This document shows positions 1 to 56,461 of a DNA stretch of 64,000 nt, one piece after another (position 1 is the first letter of the stretch; every line of letters starts with the position of its first letter). The stretch comes from Batillaria attramentaria. Its lineage: Eukaryota; Mollusca; Gastropoda; Batillariidae. The stretch is from contig JACVVK020000389.1 in the NCBI GenBank assembly GCA_018292915.2, forward strand, positions 493,501 to 557,500. Reading direction: 5' to 3'. The translations under genes were made by a program, and so were the position numbers. The notes under the pieces were generated by a model. It saw only the letters and a list, made by a program, of their open reading frames with translations, searched no databases and had not been told where the DNA came from.

Positions 1-310
1 GCTCACGTGAATCACACGCATTCTCTCACACACTGGACATAAACACATTGCAATCACGTGGTGCGAAGGGTCAGCTCAGCTATTTAAATTTCGGGATTTA
101 GAACTGCATTTATTTTTCAAAGTTGGTGGGCTGAACAGTTCCAAAGCAGAGGGGGAGGAAGCCGGAGTACCCGGAGAGAACCCCCGACGATCGGCCCGAA
201 TGAACGGTGCCACATACGAGAAGGAAAAATTCTTTGCCTTGAGTGGGACTCGAACCTCTGACCTCTTGCACTGGTGACAGGTCTCTTAACCACTAGACCA
301 CCGACCGCCC
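1..310 (-). mobile_element. tRNA-derived SINE (type A), cut by window start
   Basis: On the minus strand the element begins near 310 with a tRNA-like head: an A-box-like TGGTCTAGTGGTTAAGAG and a B-box-like GGTTCGAGTCCC. It continues through a shared core (TCTCCGGGTACTCCGGCTT), a body with CTTTGGAA then GTTCAGCCCACC, and GTGTGTGAGAGAATGCGTGTG at the left edge. Related copies lie at 13644-13826, 36025-36300 and around 61995-62990. It sits just past the PLEKHA stop, in the gene's orientation, and supplies an AATAAA at 109-114. Confidence 0.8.
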
Positions 311-500
311 CAAGAAACAGTACGAGAAATTCATTGAAAGGTTTCCTGAAGCATTACTTCAACAAAATTTGAGGATAAATTAAAATGATTTTCAATCCAT
401 TTTGGCGCAAAAGGACGCACTATCAACTTAAGACTGCATACCAGCAGACTACAAAAGGGGCGCAAAATTCAGATGCATGCAATTCTCAACTCCGCTCCAT

Positions 501-36857
<36,357 letters not shown>

Positions 36858-38520
36858 TTTGCGTCAACCTTACCTGACGCTGTTCCGTGCCACTCCCGCC
36901 GTCAATTGTCCCGTACAAGTTTGTCTCGCGTGGGGGTAGTAGGCGGGGTAACGGGGGCGGGGCGGTAAGGGGGAAGGGGCTGTTAGAGAAAATGTAGCGC
37001 TGGCAGATCCCCCCGGCACTTACGTTATCACGGTAGTCTATCTCAGGCTCTGATATACACCTCTAGTTTATCTAGGCCTAGCGCATGCTTTTTCCCGTCA
37101 AGTGTGTGGCGCGGAAAAGAAAATTTGTGCACTGGCAGTCTAAGCAGGAAACTGAAGGGCGTTTCTGTTGTTGTAGGTCGTAATCTTTGCAAAACAAAGG
37201 CGTAACTGGGAGAAAGGAAGGCCGGTCAGTGTTGCTGTCGCCGGGACGCAGACTGAGGAATGGCGACTGTTTTAGGCTCGGAATTTCTCTGAGTTTTCTG
37301 TCGAGAGACATTACTTGTGACTGATCATATCAGCAAAGACCTTGGAATCCAAGATCTTTGATATCAGTTTTCGAGTCAGCCTGTTTCCGTTCAAGTTTTG
37401 GTCCCCCCCCCCCCCCGCCGAACGGCACTAAGTGTTAATTCCTCGCGCGCTCCTGCCGGTGCCGCGGCGAGGTCTATGTGTGTGATAAAGTTTAGTTCAG
37501 TGCCCCGTATCATACGGAGCTGGAACAGGCTGAATCGGTTTGATGTACAGCGGACTTACTGAGTGCCAAAAGGCCCGCGGTCGGTCTACCGTTCTAGTTT
37601 CTAGTACACGTGCGTGTGTGTCAGTGTGTGCACGTCAGTGTGTGTGTGTGTGGAGGGGGGTGTTTATTTTTTGTTGTGGTATTTTGTTGTTGTTTGTTGG
37701 GGTTTTTTGTTTGTTGGGTTTGTTGTTGTTTGTTTTTGTTTGTTTTACCGTCACTGCGGATGGGGGGGGGGGGGCAGTGTTTGTCGTCGTTCAGTGTTTT
37801 TCAGTGTTTGGGTTCAGTGTTCAGTCAGTTGTGCGTAGTCAGTATGGTTATTTTTTGTTTCAAGTTTGCGTGTGTGTCTGTCCGTGTCAGTCAGTTCATT
37901 CAGTGTGAGTTGTTAACTCCGCTCACCTGTCAGTGATTTTTGTTTGTTTCCGACAAGTTCTTTTTCTTTTCTACGGCCCGCCGGCGTACGTACATTACCG
38001 TCTGTGACGTTGGGGCCGCCGGGAACCACAGAACTACTTTAATTTTTAGCTCTGCGACAGTAGCACTGACTCAGTGAAGCCGTGCGCGGCACTTGGTCAG
38101 TTTCGTATGTCTGTGCCGCACCGCAGGCAACAATTTAAGTCAGTCAATCAAGGCTTTAGATGTGACATGATCCGGAAAAGAATCAGTACCCGCAAGGGGC
38201 CCAGACCGGCACCCAGTGAAACGCCGGACTGACTGACATGAATAAAGTGTTGTGTAACTCAGGTCGGAATGCAAACACCGGGATTCAGTTCGTCACAACT
38301 GACCCGTCAGAACAACCGATCTCAGCTGGTAGCCTAGTTAGGCTACCTGGTAGTGTGCGCGTGGGTGGAGTGGGCTCGGCCGGCCGGGTGGCCCGCGGTC
38401 ACGGTAGGTGGACCGGCTGATGTTCCGTTTGATGCCGGGGATGCACGCCGGTAGGAGACTGAGAGAAAATCACCAACGACGACCGGACTGAGTCCGTCAG
38501 TGTCCGTGGCTGTCCATCAG

Positions 38521-38706
38521 CCGGTGTGGAATGGTAGAGCCGTTGGACTTCTAATGATCGCCCGGGGTCGTGAGTTCGTATCCCGGCCGTTTGGGGCCAA
38601 ATATTAATTTTTTTGTGCTGGGTTTTTCATCGTTGCCCCGTCTTTGATATCACCCGTATGTGGTGGAACAGGACGTTAAGCCCCCAAACACCCACCCACC
38701 CACCCC
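38521..38706 (+). mobile_element. tRNA-derived SINE (type C)
   Basis: Head GAATGGTAGAGCCGTTGGAC with B-box-like GTGAGTTCGTATCCCGGC; body GTTGCCCCGTCTTTGATATC and ACCCGTATGTGGTGGAA; tail AAGCCCCCAAACACCCACCC. Same family as 12463-12636. Confidence 0.85.
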
Positions 38707-40663
38707 CAGCCGGTGTGGTGGGGTACCGGGTAACGATCGGATGAAACCGACAATAGCTCCTCTCATATGCAAGGGGGACTCACAGATATGACTCTGGGAG
38801 TTCCGGCTCAGCAACACCAACTGACAAACCACTGAGACAACATACGTCAGATATGTTCATACTGGCGGCGTTTCGTACACATCCAGTCAGTCCGCCGCAA
38901 CTGAAACACCGACGGACGGAACCGCCTCTCACAGAGCGGGCCATCAGTTGAAACTAGTCAGTTGGCATGTCATCGGCCGTTCAGTTGCCGGTTCGAGTAG
39001 CACTAGACTGATGCACGTATCACAGTTACGTATATTTCAAATAGCATAACTGACATTAAATTGAAATCAAACAAAATCTGTTCAGTTTATAGCCACTGAG
39101 TGTTTAACAGCCCCCGCCCAACACTGATAACTTGACAACAGCAACTTCACTTTACGTCTAAAATAAATGATGCCGATGCTCTCAGTTGATCTAAGAAATG
39201 TGGAAACAAGACTTAGTAATTATATTGAATGGCATCAGAATCTCAGAATCAGTCTTGAGATAGAAAGTAAACAAGACACCACCCCCTCCCCCCCCAAAAA
39301 AAAAACCCTAAAAAAAAAAAAAAAAATCAGGGTCGGACCAAGTACCGGCCTAGCACGATGGGGGAAAAGGGGAGGGGGGGGGAAGGGTCCGAAGTGAGGC
39401 AGGGGGAGCGGCTCAGTCCCCACCCCCTCGCCCCATCACTAACGCCAGACAGCCGGAACTTCAAAATTTTGTGTATGTTACTGATTGAAAACTTTGAAGT
39501 CAAGTATCGCTCATTGGGAATAATGAAAATGCCAAATTTTGTCTGTACAGCCAGGCAGACTAAATACCGCAGTAATATAGTCTCACTGGTACAGCGTACT
39601 TGTAAAACTGTAACTTACGGAAATCCTTGCTGAGAAAACAAAACTAACAAAGTGAATTATTACTGGAGAAACCGGTAGGACGGAACAAAGAAGAAGAAAA
39701 AAAAAACCAACACAAGACGAATTCGTTGTTCCGTGCACAGAATTTGTTTCTGGACACACAGAGCGTCAAAACAAATTGTAATGGGGATCGCAGTAACCGC
39801 CGGCCCCTCTTGGCGACAGTACCAATGAGCCATCGGGGTTGCACGGCAAAACCCTTTTGTTGGTGTAAGGGACATAACTTCTCCAATGCCGACACCATTT
39901 CGACGCACGGTTTTTCGCGTCACTGTCACGAGCCAAAGTCCACAAGCTCAGCACACTGTTTTGTATGTAGTCAAAAGCTTTGTCAGAATCGTTCCCGCAA
40001 GATACTTTCATAAGAACTGCCCGTGTTTGACAAACGACTACAGCGCACCTGTATACGTGACCTGTGACTCTTCACCTTTCAGGTCAAGGTCATCGTGAGT
40101 GGCGTGGAGAGAAACATGGCTTCGTCCGAACTTCTGGTAAACCATTGGTTATCATTTCTCAGTTTTGTGTCCAACATAACACACTTCGTTCACTGCTCTT
40201 GTGCTTTTGTAACAGCTTACTAGAAGGCTTGTGCTGAACAGCATGTCTAACGTTACGAAATGCAAGGGGGGAAAATGCCGAGTTAGCTTCGATCGGACGA
40301 CGTCAGACAAGCTTTGTCACCGCACGTAGTCGGGTGATCCACGATAAGGTGTTTGGCTCAGTCAAGCATTTATTCATTTTGATTTGCGCGAAGTCTGCGT
40401 CGGTATGGTCAGTTGTAATAATACTCACAAGGAGTGATCTCATCTGAACAAATCGACAACGGCAAGTTACCTTGACAACGGGGCCGCCCCCGCGGTGCGG
40501 GGGGGAGGGGGGGGGGGTGGGGGGGGACTAAGTGCCTTTTGCTAAGCTGCAAAGCACCCGTCATTGCCTATTAGTCTTTAAACAGTGGTTTGTTGAAAAC
40601 TTTCGAAAGAGAAGATGGTATCTGCCTGTCTGGCACTCTCTGTCTGTCTCTTGCCAGAGATAC

Positions 40664-40787
<124 letters not shown>

Positions 40788-41592
40788 GGGCTTGATTGTC
40801 TAGCCATACGATTTCCTGAAAATCGTCCATTATCCTGGGCTTGGCAGTTGGAATTTCACCTGCCACTGTACTGTTTAAATGGTAAAGTTTTGGACTGGTT
40901 AGTGATGATAGGCCATACAGTGTCAGAAACAGTCATCTTAGGTAGGTGTCCATTTGTGATGATGCAGTGTGCATTATTCTGATGTGTGTCTGCATCCACG
41001 TGTCACTGACTCACTGGCAGCAGCAGTGCTTGCAGCATACTGAGCATGTGCAACGCCAGCAACACACTGCACAGTGCATGTTAGGTCAGAATAGTGTGAG
41101 TCAGTATTGATTTCAGTTTACAGCCACAGCTGTACTGGCTTTCCACATTTGACTCATCACATTTCTGAGCAGAGGAGATGGTAAGATTCAGAGCCGGAAA
41201 GAAAAATTGCAATAGAAAAAAAGTTCTCTTCAGTTTTCACCAGAATACACCAGACTTACTGACTTCACTGCCTATAGTAGAAGCTTAGACGAAAGTCATT
41301 GGTTAGGTGTTTGTTCGACAGAACTTGAGACAATGTGCGATTGCAGTCACATGAATCATGAAGCAGAAGCAGGTTACATTGTCCAGATGTACAGTATGCA
41401 CTGTGTGCAAGTATAATATTACACATCATTATCTTTGGTATGCTTTTTGGAAAAAGGACGTGAACACCGCCACCCCCCCCCCCCCCAACACCCACTCACT
41501 CGCCTGTTGCAGGTAGTCCTTTGGTACTGTCGTTTACCCCCTGCTATGTCGGCCCCTGCAGACTAAAAATAGTAACAGGGGTTCTCGTGGTA

Positions 41593-41600
41593 TCACGTGA
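41593..41600. promoter_or_regulatory. TCACGTGA E-box upstream of CYB5R
   Basis: A palindromic TCACGTGA sits 67 bp upstream of the CYB5R ATG, within ATCACGTGAC, one base from the palindromic CLEAR/MiT-TFE type element. The sequence is seen directly; any regulatory role is inference. The ATG context is GCAAGATGT. Confidence 0.3.
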
Positions 41601-41666
41601 CTTGCTCCGGCTTGGAATTTCACCTGACCGGGACGTCTGCTCTGTGTCAGATAAACAACCGGCAAG

Positions 41667-48444
<6,778 letters not shown>

Positions 48445-49440
48445 GACCCTAGTCCTTCGTCCTTTCATAGACCCTTGAGCTACCATGGACACAGGATCCT
48501 CTGCTGCTTTGGAAACATTAGTCTTGGATAGCTTACCGAGTCTTCGGGTAGACAGATGAATGGATTATGCATTGCGTGGACCATCTGTGCAATTCTGTAC
48601 AATTCAATTTTCTTTATTAATCCTTAGAGAAATTTATTGTGTGTGGCCTATCACGTAAACTTGTGCGTGAATTAGTGAGTGACAGTGAACTGTGTGTAAG
48701 TGAAGATGCCTTTCTCTGTTGTGTGCATTACACCAGCATGATATTGGATGTATGCATTGTTTGAATTCTACCACTCTTGCGAATGTACACTGTACTGTCT
48801 TTTACTACTGGTACATGTATGGTTGAGGTATGCTGCCTAAAGGAATGAGGGATTTAAAAAAGTCTGTTAAATGAAATGTTGATCGCCTACTTTTTATTTA
48901 CTTGTAATTTGTGTAATTTCTTTGCCCATTTATTCTGTTCTTATTTTTGACACTGCTATATTATATTCCATAATTATATAATACTACATTTCCATTCTCG
49001 ATTTTTGGACAGGAGATTGATTTATGACAACAATTTCATGCACATAAGATGTGCTGATTATTATGATTTTTCCCCCCTTCCCTAAGGATCCCTGGTAAAT
49101 GAAAAACATTATGACTCCTGCGTGAAAGATTAAAACTTGGGTGGAAACTATGGACGGTAGACGGCTGATGATACTGCAGTGTTCGACATCACATGCAAAT
49201 ATCTCTTGATTGTACATTGATTATTTTGCTGGTACTGTCGGCACCAAGCCTGAAGTCACAGTGGGTACACATTTGATACACAACAGATGTAAATTTTCAG
49301 CTGTTTTTGTTTTCTTTGAATCATGTTGATGGACATAATTATATTCAGCTTCTACCACTTCTTAGTCGGTGACGATGCTGGGTGCGATAATCTGCATACT
49401 GTCTGTTTTGCTTGATTAAATCTATTGACTCTGCAATAAT
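48445..49440 (+). other. Probable 3' UTR of the CYB5R gene
   Basis: No coding potential follows the TGA at 48442-48444. AT-rich sequence runs to an ATTAAA hexamer at 49415-49420, about 60 bp before a (GT)n tract at 49484-49531 that could act as a GU-rich downstream element. An earlier ATTAAA occurs near 49127. The extent is inference; no transcript evidence is available. Confidence 0.4.
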
Positions 49441-49480
49441 CAGTGATGTTCTTCAGGTGTTTTCTTTTACATCAGACAGC

Positions 49481-49533
<53 letters not shown>

Positions 49534-49771
49534 TAAAACCTTCACCTTTTGGCGGATTTCTGCCTTTGGCTAAAACTTTTCCTTCCCCACAAAAGTGTTT
49601 ATTCTCTGAAAGACTTAAAATAGTGCCAAACGGCACCAAATTGCACAGATTTTAATCTAACTTTAAAAATTTTCCTCCAAAAAAAAGAGTGGCTTCCTCT
49701 GAAGAACTTAGAATCATGCCAAAATGTATCAAACTGCACAGATTATTTTTTGAGAAAAATTTTTGGGATCA

Positions 49772-49773
<2 letters not shown>

Positions 49774-49806
<33 letters not shown>
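49774..49806. repeat. poly(C)33 tract
   Basis: The longest mononucleotide C run in the window, 33 bases. Confidence 0.9.
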
Positions 49807-49807
<1 letters not shown>

Positions 49808-52495
49808 ACACCACTAGAATAACACACCTGCGTTGCAGACTCGCACTTGCGGCTTTCCCACTTCCATCAACAAATGCTACCTTTTCCTTCTTTGGGATTG
49901 TATACCGTTTTAAAGCCTGGTGTATGTGTGCGCGTGCGCAAGTTGTTCAAGAGGGAAGGGGCTGAACTCAGTCTTGAAAGTCCGTGCTCCAGAGCGTTTC
50001 TTGTTTACTATGTTGTAGCCACGTCTGTGGTTGTACCCCGTGAGGAGGGGAGGGGGGGGGGGATATAAAGCTTCGTGGTTGTTTTGAGAAAACAGAAATC
50101 TCGATACGGACGCCGGGAATTGCAGAACCGTCATGTAAAATGACGCGCATTACTGTGTGTCTATTTCTGGCCCTTAGATTTCAATTTGAATTGCTGCTAA
50201 CAGCCTATAGGGATACTGGCCGCCACTGTGTATGTATGGTGTATGCTAATGGCTACTAGTACGCACGGCACTATTTTACATTATATGCTATTGTTGTAAT
50301 TACCGCCCTACACGCTCTCCCCATTACTTTAGATCTGCTAATTGAGATCTGTCTAATGCATTAATGCGTCTATCCATTGAAGACCACTGATTTTCTGTTC
50401 TTCGCTTCGTCACTAACAATTACGCACGGTTTGGATTTTTTTTCCCTGGGGAGCCGGGCAAATCGAACTAGTACAGCGTTGGGCTGAGAGGCCAAACTTT
50501 AAGTTTTTTTTTTTTTTTGTTGTTGCTTGTCTCTAGTACTGAGTACGTGGTGGAGAAGGGACGTTCAACCAGCAAACTAACCAACAAACTTGATGTACCC
50601 CCTCCCCCCCCCCCCCCCCCCCCCTCGGCTTTTTTTTTTTCTCGTTGGCTCGTCTCTAGTCTCTAGTACATGGTGGAAACTGAAGGGACGTTACACGAGC
50701 AAACCATCCAACAAACATGGATTTACCCCCTCCTCCTCCGCCTCCCGATCTCATACACAACAACAACAACAACAAAAAAAACCCAACAAACTTAGACTGA
50801 GCCTCCACCACCCCTTCCCCCTCTTCCCCCCGATCTCACACACGCAACCAAACAAATAATAATAGTAATAATAATAATAATAATAAACCTAGGGTGCAAG
50901 CTCTGACAAAACGGGTTAAACATGGCAGTTTCGCGTTTCGACAAAAAATAAAACCCGACATTGAAAGCTGCGTTCATGACTCCACTCTTTAATACAAGAA
51001 TGTTCACACAACTTGACTGCAATCACCATTTCCACACATACATACTACAACAGAAACGAAACCATGCATTCACAAGTACACGCAATGACTAAAACATGTG
51101 TCAGTAACTCCGCCTTCTTGTGTTTATTTTGTTACACTGCATGTTCAAAATGTTGATATCAGCTGATATATGTCTGGTAAAATATGTCAGTGATAATACA
51201 GTACATTCGTTACCCTGCTGCTGTCAATATATTCGCATTTTGTCTTCTTGTGTAATTCTCAGGGGGAAAAGAAGAAGAAGAAGGGTAAAGAGATGAAAAA
51301 AGAAGAAAGAAAGACAGAAACGGAAAGAACGAGAAGAAGAAGACAGAAAGAACACTGAGAAAAGCAAGCAGTCTCACACCAGAAAACAGTATTCTCCGCT
51401 GTCTCTGCGCAGTCAAACTTATCTTGAATATACCGATTTCTGTAAGTCCATATCAGTACATTATCTTATTTTTACTATGTTAGCAAGAAAAAAACATGAA
51501 CTAATCTATTGATACGCGCGACTCCCATCCAGCTCAGCCTTTTTACACTCCTTATATGTGCGACTAAACAGGTTAAGAATCAGTATTTCCGAGAGAGAAA
51601 ACAGATAAGACTCATATGCCGAAGTGCCGACGTAGCGTATTCGAGAGACCTACCATTCAGGTATGACACAAAAGACCAACCGCCTTTTTTGGGGGTGGGG
51701 GGGTGGGAGGGGAGGGGGTGGTGGTGATGAGTTAGGGGGTGAGGTGGGGGTGGGGCAGTCACGCTGGAGATAGTGAAAGCGTCGCAGGAGGAGATGGGGG
51801 GGGGGGGGGGGGGGAGGAGGGGGTGTCAGAAACTGAGGGTGTACTATGCTTAAGAGAGCGGCTATGATTCCTGCCAGAACTGCTGCTTTTCCTCTCAGTC
51901 TGCCTTTATACTACAGTTTTGTTGTTGTTGTTTTGTTTGTTTGTTTTTTTGTTGTTGTTGTTGTCCGATCCAGCTAAGCCTTGCTACTATTTATCCCTCT
52001 GAACATGTTAACAACCCGGCGAACTGAGAGAGAGAGAGAAAACAGACGTGTCCGGCACACTAATTGCTCAAATAGTCCAGCCTCCATTAACATGTAATCA
52101 GGGAAACCTCCCACAACAAAAGACCTATCATCCAATTTTTCCCGTGGAGGTGTGGAAAGGCGGAGAGGTGGTGCAGGGCGTGGAGGTGGCGGAGGGGGGG
52201 GGGGGGGGGGCGCCGGGAGGACGGTGAACTGACTGAGGGGACTACGATTCCTGACAGACATACTCCTGACTTCCCCTCTCTGACTTGATAGGTTTTTGTG
52301 TCTCATCCAGTTAGTGTGGGCCGGTATGCCAAGAGAAAACTGGAAATCATTTTAGTGTCTGCAAGTTTGACATCCATCATGGGACTTGCTACTGACTGAC
52401 CCAGACGATGTGTGGGCTAAACACACGTGACCAAAACACACACACACACACACACACACGCGTCACGAGAGAGAGAGAGAGAGAGAGAGTCGGGC

Positions 52496-52526
<31 letters not shown>

Positions 52527-54789
52527 GTTTAATCGCCCACAGCAATTTCCATTAACTATCTGGGGGTGAAAGAAAAAACAAACCAAAAAAAAAAATAACA
52601 AAAAGCGAAGCACTGAGTTTGCGCAATGTGTGCCTTTCCTTCTACTGTCCAAATTGTAATTTGGTGAAAACTACAAGACAACCCTTTAGCAGACGGAGTG
52701 CATCATTGGTTTTAGTTCGCCCGGAGGCCGGTCCATTATTTTCCACAAATCGCTCCATTTCTCCCCCCCCCCCCCCCCCCCCGCCCAAAGCGACAAGGCT
52801 CGGCAACGGAATTCCTGGCTACAGTGATGCGAAAAACTGGCGACTGTCCCACGAGGCTCGACTCGACTGAACGTGCCGAACTGACTTGCAGCTGCTCAGA
52901 TCTGAAATGGCGCTAGCCATGAAATATGCATGCGTAGCCTAAACTTGACAGGAGGAACAAAGAGAAAATGAGCGCGTAATAAGGACTGGTATCAGCAATT
53001 AACTCACCTGTCGAGATAAAAGGACGGGGTGGATGAGTGGCGGGTGGATCATTGGAGGGTGCGTGGGGGGAGGGGGTCGAGATGGGGGGGGGGGGGGGGG
53101 CGAGGGATATGGCGGTGTGGGCTTGAAAAGCGATCGATTTTGTGAGTGATTTCAGTGATCGCTGAATCAACTACACAAACTTGACTGAATTCCCGAAAGA
53201 TCAAAATGCCGACGGGGCAGTAGTTCTGGAGTAACTGAAGTGTTATGCCTGCCCAGTATTCTGTGGTGCAAATCGAGCGAAGTTCCACCTGTGTGTGCTC
53301 AGTTCACCTAAAAAGCCCATTACATTTTCCCTCAGTTCAGTCTATGCCCACCGATCGCTCTGTCTTTTGGCAGTGTCTAATACCGTGCCCGGCACTTACG
53401 CACCTACACACAGTCATAGCAGTCTGCCCCACTGACATTCTGGCAATGAGCCAACACGGAAGGGTACACGCACCGCGAATATCGAGGAGTCAGCTAATGT
53501 GAATGGGCAACCGCTGAGTAGAAGAACTGATCTGAATTTTTGCCCGCACAACCTGCAGACGACAGTGTACTGCATTCAGAAGACAGCCTATTTCGAGCCG
53601 TACAGGTGCCGCACTCTCAAGTTTATCTGTTCAGTCCAAAACATAAGTCAGTTGGATACCGTGAAGTCTAGTGATTTTGGCCTAGTGATATAGACGTCTA
53701 ACACATCTTCTAGCTCGCCCTCTTACTATATGTATATAATAACTCTCTAATTCAGGAGTAATATAGACTTACATCGATACCAGAAGCTTCCAAACGACAA
53801 ATTCAGCGCGGCGTGGCTACGGTTGTTCTAAACACGTGGGCATATCAGCCAGTCAAAACTGAAATGCGTCAAGTCAGTAGCAGTGACCTCCTCTTGGAAG
53901 CCGAAGGAGTCAGTTTCACAATTTGACATATCCATACAACAGCTGTAAACTTGTCTCAAGAAAACCCATAAAACAACGGAATACGCGGAAACTGAACAAG
54001 CTAAATGTTACTATATTATGTATGTAGTCTGTTGCCAGTAGAAATAATAATAAGAGAGAGAGAGAGAGAGAGAGAGAGCGAACATGAATAACATCTTTTC
54101 ATACAGGTGAACAACAACTGAAACAACCTACAAAGAAATCGTAAAATATATCATCGGATCCTAGGTTATTTGTTTTTCAGTTGGCAGTACAGTTTCAGCC
54201 TGAGAGAACTGAAAGCAGTTTCTGTCTTCTTCAGTGATAAATACATTGAATAAAGCACAGGGTCTTAGAACTGAGAATATATAATCCATTAAGCATGGTG
54301 CTGTGAACAGAGTATCGTAAAATTCAGGACAACTCCTTCATGGTATTTTCATCCAATCACTGTTTTATTGTCGTGGGAATGAATGAGGAAACTCGGACTG
54401 TCAAGAAAGCATCAAATGTTGCCACACACTCACGAGCTCACATTTACACAGACGTAAAACCATCAGCTGTTCCTATTTGAAATACTTGTCTTGAAAATAA
54501 AATGAAGATATATTTCTGTCAGTGTGATGTTTATCCGTTGTTCATGTACAAATCAATAATTATAGTTATTATTGTAGTAGTAGTAGTAGCAGTAGTAGTG
54601 ATAATGGATACTTATATAGCACTTAGTCTCAGTGAGCTCGACGCGCTTACAGAGCTAAAAAGAACTAAAAGAACTAATATACTAAAATCGAAAATGTATT
54701 CTGATTAATGAATTTACAAATAAGCACAATTATAACTAGTCCCTGATTTCATTTTCTTTTTTTTTTTCCCCGCATCGAAACACGGTTAC

Positions 54790-55090
54790 ATGAAAGTTCT
54801 CGTATCAGTAGCTCCTGTACGAAACAAACACCGATACAATGGGAACTTTCCCAAAGAGCATACACTTAATGGAAGTCTGAAAATGGTTCCTGATGTCCAC
54901 TTCAAAGTTCTCATAATTATGGTTCAGTCCTGCGAAAACGAAACACCAGCACAATACAGTGTAGGAACTTTTTCAAAGAGTCTACACTTACGAGTCTGCA
55001 AATGAACGCGTTATAACTGGTGACTGATATCCACTTTAAGAGTTTCTGATATGGTTCCTGCAAGAAAGAAAGAAACACCGTCACAATTGT
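54790..55090. repeat. Degenerate tandem repeat, about 115-125 bp unit
   Basis: Units share ACGAAACAAACACCGATACA, GAACTTTCCCAAAGAGCATA and GGTTCCTGATGTCCACTT; related blocks start near 54818, 54933 and 55060. Confidence 0.65.
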
Positions 55091-55419
55091 AATGTTTCTT
55101 GGTATACCTGGAAGTTGTCTAGGCAGGCGTCAATTAACAAAATGGGAGCGAGCTTTCAGTGTGGAGGTAAACTACCGCTTTTGGAGCACGACCTCTGTTT
55201 GTGGTAAAAATGAATGATCCTCTGTCGAGACACCTGAACTATTTTTAAAACTTTGCAGCCTCTGACGCTGAAGAAATCTGGCGTTAGCTTAAAAACAACA
55301 ACAACACACCAAGAAACTTAAACTACTATTCTTGGCGAGCGGTCCCGGTCACTCAGGTTATAAATAGAACAAATACACTTGCCTATACACCTTACAGCCT
55401 GCTCTGACCTAGATACAGC

Positions 55420-55760
55420 CTGTGGTGTTATGTCTCGTTACATCAAACAGTTTCAAGAGCACAAATTTCACGCATTCGACAATTTTCTACAACGTTGATA
55501 GTGTGTGCTAGACTGTTGTGTCCCTGTGATGCTGATTCGATACATAAAACAGTTTCAAGAACACAGATTTCGCACATTCCACAAACACTGTTCTACATAG
55601 TTAATAAGTGCTAGATGCGGGAGGCTTCAAATAGACAGCTGTTGTATCCCTATTATGTAATGACTCGATACACTGAACAGTTTTCAAGAAAACAGGTTTC
55701 GTGCATTCGGAAAACACTTTACGAGAATGTTGATGTGTGCTAGATTGGGGCGGGTCTTCA
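55420..55760. repeat. Degenerate tandem repeat, about 110 bp unit
   Basis: Three units share CGATACATAAAACAGTTTCA, AGAACACAGATTTCGCACAT and a GTTGAT then GTGTGCTAGA block. A related single unit lies at about 35150-35220 in PLEKHA intron 2. Confidence 0.7.
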
Positions 55761-56065
55761 AAAAACAGTTATATCCCGGTTCAGTCAATGATCTGCGCAT
55801 CTTTCAGTGTCTGCCTGCTTCAGTTGTTGACTAAAAAAAAAAAAATCCTACTGCTATTCAGTCTTCAGGTGTCACGAGTTGCTCACGAAGACGGCTGTTG
55901 TTCCGAAAACTGTGGAAGCTGAGCATAAAATTGGCGGAAATTTCGACGTGGTTTCAGTTAAGACGTGTGTTTGCCGCGGGCGGCTTTGAACCTGAAAATC
56001 CCACAGCAGCCCCATTTTTAGCCAAGTTGCGCTGGATTTTCAAATGACAGGCGCCCGCCGTCGTC

Positions 56066-56418
56066 CTATTTCAGCCCGGCCCTGTTCAAACTGGCCAGCA
56101 CTCGCCTATACACGTTTCTGGCCGCTTCGTAACAACTGGCGGGCGTCATGTCGTCTGGACACAGCTCCAGCAACCGACGCAGTCCCACGCTTCCGCTTCC
56201 GGTTTCGGAATCGAGGCCCGCCGGAAGTGATCGCTTGCCAATGTTTCGCATCGATACCCTGTCCGATTTCTCCGCCGCCTTGCGCAGTCGTGCGTACACG
56301 CGGAGATAGGCGTAGAAACAATCCACTTCCGTCATGTGAGGCGGGCAGATGGACCACGCGTCAACTTCGTGCGACCCACGCTTGTCCATTCCATCCATCA
56401 CTGCTCCTCCCTCCGAAT
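56066..56418 (-). CDS. Terminal exon of an unrecognised, possibly secreted prohormone-like gene
   Basis: The acceptor cgtgtacttgcag is followed by a 353-nt open exon (2 nt plus 116 codons and TAG at 56066-56068). Numbering full codons, it holds a repeated module: CPPHMTEVDC (24-33) and CPDDMTPASC (86-95). The modules are offset by exactly 62 residues and share C, P, M, T, C and then A, V, Y and R at the same spacing (R39VYAR43; V102YRR105). Between them is NIGKRS (58-63), a Gly-Lys-Arg that would be an amidation/cleavage site in a neuropeptide precursor; other dibasic pairs are K12R13 and R80R81. Four cysteines suggest two C-x8-C loops. No signal peptide is visible, and the upstream exons were not found in the 7.6 kb to the window end. 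The family is not recognised. It could instead be a non-secreted protein. Confidence 0.55.
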
Positions 56419-56461
56419 CTGCAAGTACACGAGAGAAATGATTTCACTGGAGCATCGACTA

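Larger units (their letters stand above)
49441..56065. other. Gene-poor interval, simple and degenerate repeats
   Basis: Between the CYB5R 3' end and the orphan exon no gene is supported. It has C33 at 49774-49806, other G/C runs (50597, 51797, 52194, 52761, 53082), GA tracts (52461-52524, 54055-54078), an (AAT)n stretch (50857-50884), a (TAG)n retroposon-like tail (54570-54700) and the tandem repeats at 54790-55090 and 55420-55760. Confidence 0.65.

Noticed and set aside
53245..53502. 85-codon plus-strand ORF
   Set aside because: No recognisable motif, next to G-rich low-complexity DNA, no acceptor or donor pattern.
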